The position numbers were made by a program, and so were the translations under genes. Positions 7,498 through 15,471 of a stretch of DNA of 64,000 nucleotides are shown here, one piece after another; position 1 is the first letter of the stretch; every line of letters begins with the position of its first letter. Source of the DNA: Seohaeicola saemankumensis (lineage in GTDB: Bacteria; Pseudomonadota; Alphaproteobacteria; Rhodobacterales; Rhodobacteraceae); assembly GCF_042678485.1 (NCBI RefSeq), contig NZ_JBHTKR010000003.1:1-64000 (forward strand), written 5' to 3'. The notes under the pieces were generated by a model that saw only the letters and a program-made list of their open reading frames with translations, had not been told where the DNA came from and searched no databases.

Positions 7498-9216
7498 TCA
7501 GCCTCGGTCCATCAGTCGTTGGAACAATGCGTAATCCGCGCGCAGCCGTTGGATTTCGGAATCTGCAGAGTAATCTGCATAGAAGCCTTCGATCGCGTCA
7601 AAGAACCTGTCGAACACAGATGGCTGACCCCAATCAGTGCGTGCGATCCCCGGTGCGAATTCTTTCATGGGCCGATATCGCCATCCTGTTGCCGGCAGGC
7701 TTGGGTCGGACAACGCGCCAAGCATCCGGTCTCGGATATCCGAGGGTTCATGCAGCTTTGGATTGGCAAGCCCAAAGCGATTTGCAGGCGCGACGTAGAC
7801 CGTTTGACCCACATGATGGCCACCGAGAAAGCGGATCGTCGTAATCGGGTCGGAAGCATGGAGCACCCGAAAACCGGCGGGTCGATCCGTGGCGGTCAGG
7901 CGCCGCAGAATATCAGGGTCATTGACGGGGAGTGCGTCAGGATCAGACAGGGTAATTCCAAGTTCCGGCTTACTGAAGAATTGTTCCTGCAACCTGCCAG
8001 AGGTCAGCGCCTGCGCCCAAGTGGTGTCCCCACTGACAGGTGCTGCGAAGTTGACCAGCTTTATGGATGACCAGGGCCAGGCGCGAAGTTGCCGCGGCAT
8101 GTCTGGGCCCTGCCCATCCGGTCCAAATCGCTCTCCCAGCAACATCGCGCTCACGAAGTGCTGCGCAAGGCCACCACCAAGGCTATGTCCGGTCACGTAG
8201 ATCCTCTTTGGCGCCCGTCCGCCCGCGCGGCTGGCGATGCGTGAAAAAACCGCCCTGAGATTGGGCAGCATGCTTCTCATGCTGTGGGCAAATCCACGAT
8301 GAACCTGGCCGATGGCAGAGATGTCATTGGCCTGAATGAAATCGTAGCCCAGATCAGTGATCCAGTCAGGGTTTCCGCGCGCCCCACTGTCACTGAATGC
8401 CAGTCCCGCGGCACGTGTCAAAGAGCCGCTACGGCTGCCACGGAAGACAATGTGAACATCATAGTCACGACTGCCGTCGATATGTCGCATAAGGACAAAG
8501 CCCATCAGGCTTTGCGAGGCGGGTTGGTTTTCTTCGCCCTTGTCGCCGGTACCGCCTTCAAAGGCTATGAGCAGGTCACGCGCTCCGGGCAGACCTGCGG
8601 ATCCGGCGCGCGCGACATCAGCAATGCGGGCGACACCTTCGCCTGCGGCAGTGGGACGCGCGCACATCTGAACCTCGGCTATGCGCCCCGTGATCGCCTG
8701 AGGGGTCTGTTGCTCGGCCCAGGTGGCTTCGGCGATGGATGCGGCCGGCACCCAGGGTCTGAGGGTGTCGTAGCGAAACAGGATTGGTTCGTGGCGTGGA
8801 TTGTCAGCAAACCCCTGAAGCCTTCCCGGACCGCGATAACCGAAAGGCACTGGCGCCGCCGTTGACTGACGCGACTGCATCGAGCCAGCCCAGGCCTGCA
8901 CCCTTTGCCGGTAGATATAGCTTGCCGCTGCGTTCGCGTGCTTCACGTAATAAGGGTCGAACGGCCAAACGAGAGATTGTGCATAAAGCTGATAGCTCAG
9001 GATGCATAAATCCATGTGAAACGGCAGGGGATGATATGGCAGCCCCTTGAGATCCGCAGATGTCGGCACCTCGGTGGGCGGCGACACCGTCATCGGGCTA
9101 CAGGCACCAACTGCGGCAAATGAGGCCGCCCCTAGAATGAGGTCTCGCCGGCGCGGCAATGCTGCGGGTCCCGATTCATGATCGAGGCGGAATTCTCCGC
9201 GTTTATCAGAAATCAT
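7498..9216 (-). CDS. Tat-exported lipoprotein with class 3 lipase-like domain
   Basis: A 572-residue alpha/beta hydrolase. Near residues 22-42 it has RRRDLILGAASF then AVGAC, which is both a twin-arginine export signal and a lipobox, so the protein is probably a membrane-anchored periplasmic or outer-membrane lipoprotein. The central part contains VTGHSLGGGLAQHF (nucleophile elbow GHSLG, Ser near residue 340), as in PF01764 fungal-type lipases, followed by an NFAAPVSGD strand. A likely catalytic Asp lies in HASDPI and a His in GGHHVG further on. ATG 9216 is preferred over TTG/ATG at 9270 because it places the twin Arg at the usual distance. Substrate unknown; esterase or lipase activity is inferred from the fold. 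Confidence 0.8.
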   Translation of the reverse strand: MISDKRGEFRLDHESGPAALPRRRDLILGAASFAAVGACSPMTVSPPTEVPTSADLKGLPYHPLPFHMDLCILSYQLYAQSLVWPFDPYYVKHANAAASYIYRQRVQAWAGSMQSRQSTAAPVPFGYRGPGRLQGFADNPRHEPILFRYDTLRPWVPAASIAEATWAEQQTPQAITGRIAEVQMCARPTAAGEGVARIADVARAGSAGLPGARDLLIAFEGGTGDKGEENQPASQSLMGFVLMRHIDGSRDYDVHIVFRGSRSGSLTRAAGLAFSDSGARGNPDWITDLGYDFIQANDISAIGQVHRGFAHSMRSMLPNLRAVFSRIASRAGGRAPKRIYVTGHSLGGGLAQHFVSAMLLGERFGPDGQGPDMPRQLRAWPWSSIKLVNFAAPVSGDTTWAQALTSGRLQEQFFSKPELGITLSDPDALPVNDPDILRRLTATDRPAGFRVLHASDPITTIRFLGGHHVGQTVYVAPANRFGLANPKLHEPSDIRDRMLGALSDPSLPATGWRYRPMKEFAPGIARTDWGQPSVFDRFFDAIEGFYADYSADSEIQRLRADYALFQRLMDRG

Positions 9217-9534
9217 GGCAATTCCCGCGACCAGCGCGCCCCAACCGACATTCCGCAAGTGGCCTGCCATTTGATGGGATGATGGTCTGATGTCGCCAAC
9301 CGATCAAGCGTTTTACACCCCACAGGTTGCAAAAGCTTGCCTGGACCACCGAAAGGAAGATGCCGGTCGCCAAGGCGCACAAGCCCAATCAACGCCGCGC
9401 AAGACTGACACTCAGTGGGACAAATGCATTGAAAATCCCGCTGCTTGGCAAGACGGGCACGGCTGCGATCACACCAAAAAGGCGAGGTTGGCTTCTGAAA
9501 AGCCGTGTCTCACGATCGCTTAGCAGTGCCAGAT
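9217..9534. other. Intergenic region with possible decayed membrane-protein frame
   Basis: On the minus strand, one frame encodes hydrophobic stretches on both sides of an in-frame TGA at 9389-9391 (LFGVIAAVPVLPSSG before, LGLCALATGIFLSVV after). This could be the remnant of a small membrane protein, but neither half has a supported start. It is not called as a gene. Confidence 0.3.
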
Positions 9535-9654
9535 TTAACCGCGCCGGCTGCCATCCATCACGCGGTCGCCCCGCGCAGCAGCGCGGCAAAAGGCCAGCAT
9601 GACGGTGAGGGATACAAGAAGGTATGCGATCAGCAGGATGGCAACGGTGCTCAT
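9535..9654 (-). CDS. Small single-helix membrane protein (39 aa)
   Basis: A 39-residue peptide beginning MSTVAILLIAYLLVSL, with one strongly hydrophobic helix (roughly residues 3-22) and a short basic tail. The start ATG 9654 is supported by GGGAGA about ten bases upstream. The frame extends further upstream, but that part is not protein-like. Function unknown; small membrane proteins of this form are often regulators or subunits of larger membrane complexes. Confidence 0.5.
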   Translation of the reverse strand: MSTVAILLIAYLLVSLTVMLAFCRAAARGDRVMDGSRRG

Positions 9655-10000
9655 TGTTTTGCGTCTCCCACGTGTTTCGGGCCTTCTGACCGTCCCTGAC
9701 CGAAACCCTGGAGGCTCCGCGCACTGCGTGCTGTCGCCCAAGGGCAGTTCGTCAACTTTGTTCGCCATGGATTTTCAGCACAAAAGCAGCAAAATTAAGG
9801 CAATCCGCTTTTTTCAAGGAACCTTTGTCCAGAACTGGGAGGTTTTGTCCAGAATCCCGCAAGCTCCGGACGTCAAAATGGGGCTGATGGCAGCAGGGGT
9901 ATTGCGCGGCACAACAGCCCGTGATCGGGTGAAATCGGTGCTATCATGGAAAAACGCCGAAGTTTATCCAAGACACTGAATATTGAATCGTGGAGGGGGC
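9655..10000. other. Intergenic region, about 345 bp
   Basis: This is the divergent region between the 39-residue membrane protein and the lipocalin-like gene, and presumably holds both promoters. It is AT-richer near 9770-9870. No gene and no clear palindrome is seen. Confidence 0.35.
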
Positions 10001-10426
10001 ATGACAAGCGAAAGTGCATTGATCGGATCGTGGAGGATGCAAGAGTGGACCCGCACATCCGTCAGGACCGGAGAGATCAGCGATGCTCTGGGGCCTTCAC
10101 CGATTGGCTATATTGCATATCATCCTGACGGCCGGATGATGGCCACCGTTTTCCGAAGTGACCGACCGGGGCCCAAGCATGGCGGGTGGACGGATGCCGA
10201 GAAGGCACAATTGTTTGACAGCATGCTGGCCTATGTCGCGTCATACCATCTGGAGGGGGATCAGGTCGTGCATCACGTCGATGGCTCGTGGAATCCGAAC
10301 TGGTTCGGTGATCTGTCACGTCCATTCAAGCTTGCGGGTGATCGGCTGGTGATCAGCGGTGCCCCCGGCATTGATCCGGCAACCGGCGAAGACGTTGTTT
10401 ACCGCATGGAATTCATCAAGGTCTAG
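10001..10426 (+). CDS. Lipocalin-like domain protein
   Basis: A 141-residue protein matching the lipocalin-like domain PF13924. It opens with LIGSWRMQEW and has a later strand GYIAYHPDGRMMATVF and a central HLEGDQVVHHV, typical of this family. The beta-barrel is presumed to bind a small hydrophobic ligand. There is no signal peptide, so it is probably cytoplasmic. The start is ATG 10001 with GGAGGGGG immediately upstream; a TTG at 9983 is less likely. It lies just upstream of, and on the same strand as, a winged-helix regulator gene (about 200 bp gap), which may control it. Confidence 0.75.
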   Translation: MTSESALIGSWRMQEWTRTSVRTGEISDALGPSPIGYIAYHPDGRMMATVFRSDRPGPKHGGWTDAEKAQLFDSMLAYVASYHLEGDQVVHHVDGSWNPNWFGDLSRPFKLAGDRLVISGAPGIDPATGEDVVYRMEFIKV

Positions 10427-10629
10427 AATACGACCGGTGTTCAGGCGTGGCGCGGCGCGTGTCCGGTCAAAACCATGCGATGGCGCGCATTGAATTTTCT
10501 TGGAAAATTCGGAAACTGGCGGCCCGCCAGCTTCCTTTGTGTCGGGTTTTGGGCTGGACACCCGCCAGAAATCACAGTTCCCTTTTCCACAAGGCCGTTT
10601 TCGCCGCTGATCGCCGACAGGGGATATCC

Positions 10630-12156
10630 ATGACAGGCAACTTGTCTTTTCCTGGTTTCGAACTTCGCCCGGCTGAACGCGTGCTGTTGATCGAAGGACA
10701 GGTGACGCCAGTTGGCGCGCGGGCCTTTGATGTGCTGGCCTTTCTGGCGGCAAACCGTGACCGGGTGGTCAGCAAGGACGAATTGCTGGATCACGTCTGG
10801 CCCGGTGTGGTCGTCGAGGACGGCAATCTGACCGTGCAGGTTTCGGCCCTGCGCAAACTGTTGGGCAAGGGGATCATCTCGACCGTCACGGGTTTTGGTT
10901 ATCGCTTCACACCGCCAGAGGGCGCCGGGGCGCCAAGGCCATCCGAGGGGCCGCCGCTGTCAGACAAGCCGTCGCTTGCCGTGTTGCCCTTTGCCAACCT
11001 GTCCGGTGACATGTCGCAAGAGTATTTTGTCGACGGGGTGGTCGGGGACATCATCAACGGCCTGTCCCGCGTCCGGGCGTTTTTCGTGATCGCGCAGAAT
11101 TCCAGCTTCACCTTCAAGGGCCGCAACGTATCGGTCGGAGAGGTCGGGCGGGAACTGGGCGTGCGCTATGTGCTGGAGGGCAGTTTCCAGCAGGCCGGCC
11201 AGATGCTGCGCGTGAGCACCCAACTGGTCGAGGCCGAAACCGGGCGCATGATCTGGAGCGCGCGGTTTGACGGGGCACGGGATGACGTGTTCGCCTTGCA
11301 GGACAAGATCACCGAAAGCGTGGTGGCGGCGATCGAACCCAAGCTGATCATGGCCGAGATTGAACGGGCAAAGGCCAAGCCGACGGCCAGTTTGCAAGCC
11401 TATGATTTTTGCCTGCAAGCCCTGCCATCGGCGCTGGCCTGTTTTTCGCTGCCAGTGTTTGACGAGGCGCTTCGGTTGCTGTGTTTGGCGATCAAGGCCG
11501 ATCCGGACTATTCCTATTCCAAGGCGCTTTATGCCTACGCGCATCTTGTCGCCGCCTCAAATCGGTTGATCCACCGCGAACGCGAGAAGGCGGCAATTCC
11601 CTATGCGCAGGCGGCGCTTGAACATCACATGGATGACCCCGCGACGCTGGCCTATGCGGGGGTTGCACTTGCCTTTTTGGGGCGCAGGTTCGACCCGGCC
11701 ATGGACGCGCTGGATCACGCATTGCTGCTCAGCCCCAATTCCACCATCGTCCTGAGGAGTGCGGGATATGTCCGGCTTTACAGGGCCGAGCCGGATCAGG
11801 CCATCCTGCACTTTCAGCGGTCGATGCGATTGAATGCCTTGGATCCGCAAATAGCGATTGACCAGACAGGGCTGGGTCTTGCGCTGATGCAGAAGCAGCA
11901 ATACGCACAGGCCGAGGACTATTTCAGGCGCTCGCTTGCCGGCATGCCGGGTTTTCAAACAGCCTTGCGCGGATTGATGCAATGTTATTTCAAGCTTGGC
12001 CGCATGGACGCGCTGCAAGAGGCCGGTGATCGGCTGCGTTCAATCCATCCCGATTTGACCCTCGCGGCAGTTCGCGAGTCAAACCCGGTCGTGGATCGCG
12101 GGTTCGTCGAAGAAATGTGTGATGCGCTACGTGCGGCCGGGTTTCCCGAGGCTTAG
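10630..12156 (+). CDS. OmpR-type winged-helix regulator with TolB-like and TPR domains
   Basis: A 508-residue protein. Residues about 1-95 form a Trans_reg_C winged helix (VTPVGARAFDVLAFL, SKDELLDHVW, GFGYRF) as in CadC and OmpR. Residues about 112-235 resemble the TolB-like domain seen in CadC/adenylate-cyclase-type regulators (SLAVLPFANLSGDMSQEYF is diagnostic). The remainder is TPR-like helices with repeats such as AFLGRRFDPAMDALDHALLLS. There is no transmembrane segment, so it is a cytoplasmic one-component regulator; the TPR part is presumably the sensor or a protein-binding surface. ATG 10630 is preferred over the upstream frame because AGGGGAT precedes it and the winged helix starts at once. 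Target genes unknown; the upstream lipocalin-like gene is the closest candidate. Confidence 0.85.
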   Translation: MTGNLSFPGFELRPAERVLLIEGQVTPVGARAFDVLAFLAANRDRVVSKDELLDHVWPGVVVEDGNLTVQVSALRKLLGKGIISTVTGFGYRFTPPEGAGAPRPSEGPPLSDKPSLAVLPFANLSGDMSQEYFVDGVVGDIINGLSRVRAFFVIAQNSSFTFKGRNVSVGEVGRELGVRYVLEGSFQQAGQMLRVSTQLVEAETGRMIWSARFDGARDDVFALQDKITESVVAAIEPKLIMAEIERAKAKPTASLQAYDFCLQALPSALACFSLPVFDEALRLLCLAIKADPDYSYSKALYAYAHLVAASNRLIHREREKAAIPYAQAALEHHMDDPATLAYAGVALAFLGRRFDPAMDALDHALLLSPNSTIVLRSAGYVRLYRAEPDQAILHFQRSMRLNALDPQIAIDQTGLGLALMQKQQYAQAEDYFRRSLAGMPGFQTALRGLMQCYFKLGRMDALQEAGDRLRSIHPDLTLAAVRESNPVVDRGFVEEMCDALRAAGFPEA

Positions 12157-12355
12157 TGGATCACGTTCAGAAAACGGTCGACGCACTGGACCGCGCCTGC
12201 ACGGCGCGGCCGGGCTGCCAGGGGTAAATGTCAGCCTGGCCGCGCTGTGTTGAATTGCATTGCGGGAGGTCTCGAACAAGACGGTGACCGCAACCGGGTT
12301 GGACGTGGCGTCTTCGTGCAGGTGAGGATGGACCCAGCAGGCCGCAAATCGCAGC

Positions 12356-12598
12356 TTACGCCGGCGTCCGATGACCGGCAGGCAAGGCAGTCCGCGCACC
12401 GCTCGCAGCCTTGGTCATCGGGGCGATCCTGATCCAGGTTTGACGCCAGATCATGGCGCCCAGAAGCGCAAGCCCCCTGCCGATCGCATCAATGGCCTTG
12501 CAGGCATCCTCGTTGCGGATCTCATGGGCGCGGCGGGTGTAATGGGCATAATCAATCGCGCCGCTTGATGTGGTCTTGTAGTCATGCTGGATGGTCAT
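12356..12598 (-). CDS. Small protein with IDYxxYxxxA motif, unknown function
   Basis: An 80-residue protein whose first half contains GAIDYAHYTRRAHEIRNEDA followed by a helix with GRGLALLGAMIWR. Short roseobacter and Rhodobacter proteins with an IDYxxYxxxAxxxR pattern and a helical tail are common, and I think this belongs with them (RSP_7527-like), although the family name is from memory. The start ATG 12598 has a very good AAGGAGA site six bases upstream. The C-terminal 20 residues are less convincing and could reflect a late stop. It is divergent from the next gene, a winged-helix/hydrolase regulator. Confidence 0.6.
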   Translation of the reverse strand: MTIQHDYKTTSSGAIDYAHYTRRAHEIRNEDACKAIDAIGRGLALLGAMIWRQTWIRIAPMTKAASGARTALPAGHRTPA

Positions 12599-12746
12599 GT
12601 CAGGTCTCCTTGTTGTTCGATGTATTGAACTTACCGACCCTTGAACGCCCGCGCTTGAAGAAGACCTTCAGAACACCTTGGGATTTCCTTGATTTTCAAT
12701 GCGAAACCTTTGACCCTAGCTCCGAACTGCTTGGGGGGCTTCTGAA

Positions 12747-13931
12747 ATGCGCTACCGCTTTTCCGATTGCGTGCTGGACACGGTCAGCCACAGCTTCACA
12801 CGCGATGGCGAAACCATTCCGCTTGAGCCGCAGGTTTTCGATCTTCTGCATCTTCTCGCGGAGCGGGCGGGAGAGCTTGTGACAAAGGACGAGCTGATCG
12901 AAGCTGTCTGGAACGGGCGCATCGTATCAGAAGCGACGATCAGTTCGCGCATCAATGCCGCGCGCAGCGCGGTGGGTGATACCGGAAAGGATCAACGCAT
13001 CATCCGCACCATACCGCGTCGCGGTTTCGAATTGATGGTTGATGCGTCCCAAGAGCCCGTGTCCGCGGATGCCGCCGACGGCCTTGTGACGCAGACCGTG
13101 CGATATACCTCATCGGTGGACGACACGCAGATCGCTTACGCCATTTCGGGAACCGGACCGCCCTTGATGCGCGCCGGGCATTTCCTGACCCATCTCGAAA
13201 AGGACGCGCGCAACTCGGTCTTCCGGTCCTCAATCGAGATGTTCAGCGCGCATCACAAGCTGATCCGTTATGATCAAAGAGGCACCGGATTATCGCAGAC
13301 AGACGTCGAGGAATTATCCATCGAGGCTTATGCCAATGACCTTCTGGCGGTCGCCGACGCTGTCGGGCTGGACAGGTTCCCGATCTTCGCGACCTCGCAA
13401 GGCGTGCCAATCGCAATTCATTTCGCCGCGACCCACCCTTCCAGAGTCAGCCGGCTTGTTCTGTGCGGCGGTTTCGCCCAAGGCCGTATGGTCCGAGACG
13501 ACAACTATTCCCGCGAAGAGGCAGAGGTTCTGATGACCCTTGTCAGGATGGGATGGGGAAAACCCGACAGCGCGTTCATGTCGGCCTTCATTTCGATGTT
13601 CTGCCCGGATGCTTCACGCGCGGAACGCGCAAGCCTGGTAGAAAGCCAGCTGGCTTCGGCCACAGCCGAAATGGCGGCGCGCGTCCGCATGACGATCGAC
13701 AAGTTCAATGTGGTGGACCTGCTTGGCCAAGTGCAGGCTCCGACCTTGGTCATTCACGCCAGTGGTGATGCCCTGCACCCCGTGTCGCAGGGCCGGTTGC
13801 TGGCGTCGAAAATCCCGGCTGCCGAATTCAGGCTGGTCGAAAGCAACAACCACATCTTTCTGAAATCGACCCCGGCCTGGGACGAGATCATGTCAGCCGC
13901 GCTGGAGTTTCTTGGCCGGGACAAGGTTTGA
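12747..13931 (+). CDS. Winged-helix regulator fused to alpha/beta hydrolase
   Basis: A 394-residue, two-domain protein. Residues 1-100 are an OmpR-type winged helix (DGETIPLEPQVFDLLHLL, TKDELIEAVW, IPRRGFEL). Residues about 120-394 are an alpha/beta hydrolase with LIRYDQRGTGLS, a nucleophile elbow FATSQGV (Ser near 216), an acid VIHASGDALHP (Asp near 340) and ESNNHIFL (His near 368). The triad therefore looks intact. Such fusions are thought to sense a small ester or lactone-like ligand, or to act as an enzyme-regulator, but the ligand is unknown. There is no signal peptide, so it is cytoplasmic. The gene is 590 bp downstream of a second winged-helix regulator of different C-terminal type. 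The start is ATG 12747. Confidence 0.85.
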   Translation: MRYRFSDCVLDTVSHSFTRDGETIPLEPQVFDLLHLLAERAGELVTKDELIEAVWNGRIVSEATISSRINAARSAVGDTGKDQRIIRTIPRRGFELMVDASQEPVSADAADGLVTQTVRYTSSVDDTQIAYAISGTGPPLMRAGHFLTHLEKDARNSVFRSSIEMFSAHHKLIRYDQRGTGLSQTDVEELSIEAYANDLLAVADAVGLDRFPIFATSQGVPIAIHFAATHPSRVSRLVLCGGFAQGRMVRDDNYSREEAEVLMTLVRMGWGKPDSAFMSAFISMFCPDASRAERASLVESQLASATAEMAARVRMTIDKFNVVDLLGQVQAPTLVIHASGDALHPVSQGRLLASKIPAAEFRLVESNNHIFLKSTPAWDEIMSAALEFLGRDKV

Positions 13932-14015
13932 TCAGGGCGCGTCCAGTCCGGCCAAATGCCCGTTGTCCTGCGGGACGCCGTGCATTGCGCGGCTGCACGG
14001 GGTCATCTTCGCAAT

Positions 14016-14031
14016 GCTTGACTTATCAAGC
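14016..14031. promoter_or_regulatory. Inverted repeat upstream of SQR-like gene
   Basis: GCTTGA and TCAAGC flank a 4-base spacer, forming a perfect 6-bp inverted repeat 129 bases before the flavoprotein start. A very similar 12-mer (TTGACTGATCAA) precedes the porin gene at 21784. The TTGACT could equally be a sigma-70 -35 element, so assignment as an operator is tentative. Confidence 0.25.
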
Positions 14032-14159
14032 AATGTCCCGCCTACTTCTGCCTTGTTTCATGTGAAAATGCGTATTCGTTCAATGAACCAGACCCTTCTC
14101 CAACAGACCTGACGTATTTTCGGGCCGCTGCGGGCTCGGTCGCATCAGCAAGGGTCACC

Positions 14160-15284
14160 ATGAAATCACGAGTCCTTATTCTGGGCGCCGGCTTTGGCGG
14201 CCTGGAACTGGCCACGCTTCTGTCGGAAGCCCTGAGAGAAAGCGCGGATGTCACCCTGATCGACCGCAGGGATAACTTCGTTTTCGGGTATTCAAGGATC
14301 GACGTGATGTTCGGCAAGACCAAGCTGGACGATGTCAGCCTGCCCTACACGGCCTTCGAAAAACCCGGCATACACCTGGTCAAGGAGACGATCACGGCCA
14401 TCGACGCCACCGCGAAGCGCGTGACCACTGATGGCGGAACATATGAGGCCGACGTCCTCGTGATCGCACTTGGCGCCGATTATGACATGGCGGCGACGCC
14501 GGGCCTTATCGAACATGGCAACGAGTTTTATTCCGACGCCGGCGCGGACCGGTTAAGCAAGGTGCTGCCGGGCTTCACATCGGGTCCGATCATCGTCGGG
14601 ATCTGCGGCTTTCCCTACAAATGCCCACCCGGCCCCAGCGAATGCGCCCTGACCTTGCACCATTACCTGACAGAGCGCGGGATAAGGGCCGATTGCGACA
14701 TCACCTTTGTCTCGCCGCTGTCCAGCCCGATGCCCGCCTCGGCCGAGATGGCCCAGGCTTTGATGGATTCGTTCGAAGAATTCGGCATCCGGCTTCTGAA
14801 GCAACGCACCGTCATGCGGCTTGATCCCGGAATGGCGGTTCTGGATGACGGCACCGAACTGCCCTTCGATCTGTTCCTTGGCGTGCCCAAGCACCAGCCG
14901 CCGCAGGTTGTCATCGACAGCGGGCTGACCGAAAACGGTTGGGTTCCCATAGACCTGCAGACGCTGGAGACCCGTTTTCCGGGCGTCTACGCCATTGGTG
15001 ACATGGCGGCCACCGGCTTGCCGAAATCCGGCACATTCGCGGAAAGCGCGGCCCAATGCGTATCGACGGCCATCCTGGCAAAGCTCAAGGGTGGCGACGG
15101 GCAACGCAACACCGGCCAAGGCACCTGCATCGTCGAATACGGTGACGGGCGTGTCAGCTATGCACAGCTTGATTTCCTGACAGGTCCCAAACTCGAGGCC
15201 GTGTATCATCCGCCGTCGCTGGCCGGAAAGCACTTCAAGCAGGTCTTTGACGAAACGCGACGATCGCGCTGGTTCAATCTCTGA
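14160..15284 (+). CDS. Sulfide:quinone-oxidoreductase-like FAD flavoprotein
   Basis: A 374-residue FAD-dependent oxidoreductase. The N-terminus has the dinucleotide-binding motif LILGAGFGGLE (Gly-x-Gly-x-x-Gly) and a second region with FVSPLSSPMPA. Near residues 150-162 it carries FPYKCPPGPSEC, two cysteines spaced as in sulfide:quinone oxidoreductases and flavocytochrome c sulfide dehydrogenases. The later IGDMAATGLPKSG is the FAD-binding segment that closes the fold. It probably oxidises sulfide or a related sulfur compound and passes electrons to quinone at the membrane. Only two of the usual SQR cysteines are clearly seen, so the substrate is uncertain. It is a single-gene unit; a 30-codon frame after it (15301-15393) is not called. 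Confidence 0.8.
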   Translation: MKSRVLILGAGFGGLELATLLSEALRESADVTLIDRRDNFVFGYSRIDVMFGKTKLDDVSLPYTAFEKPGIHLVKETITAIDATAKRVTTDGGTYEADVLVIALGADYDMAATPGLIEHGNEFYSDAGADRLSKVLPGFTSGPIIVGICGFPYKCPPGPSECALTLHHYLTERGIRADCDITFVSPLSSPMPASAEMAQALMDSFEEFGIRLLKQRTVMRLDPGMAVLDDGTELPFDLFLGVPKHQPPQVVIDSGLTENGWVPIDLQTLETRFPGVYAIGDMAATGLPKSGTFAESAAQCVSTAILAKLKGGDGQRNTGQGTCIVEYGDGRVSYAQLDFLTGPKLEAVYHPPSLAGKHFKQVFDETRRSRWFNL

Positions 15285-15471
15285 ACGCGAAGCCGAAGCC
15301 ATGGCCGAAGCCGCAGGCGATCGCATCCGCCCGCGCGGAATCCCGGCGGTCTACCGTGATCCCCAAGGGATGAAAATCGACTTTACGGCTTGATCGTGCA
15401 GGTCTTTCAGACCATTCTTGCAAGTCGAAAAGCCCTCGGTTTACGAATGAAAAAGTGTTTAGGTGTCCCCA

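Noticed and set aside
15301..15393. A 30-codon + frame directly after the SQR-like gene (MAEAAGDRIRPRG)
   Set aside because: It is too short, has no ribosome binding site and no recognisable motif; it could be a remnant but is not supported.
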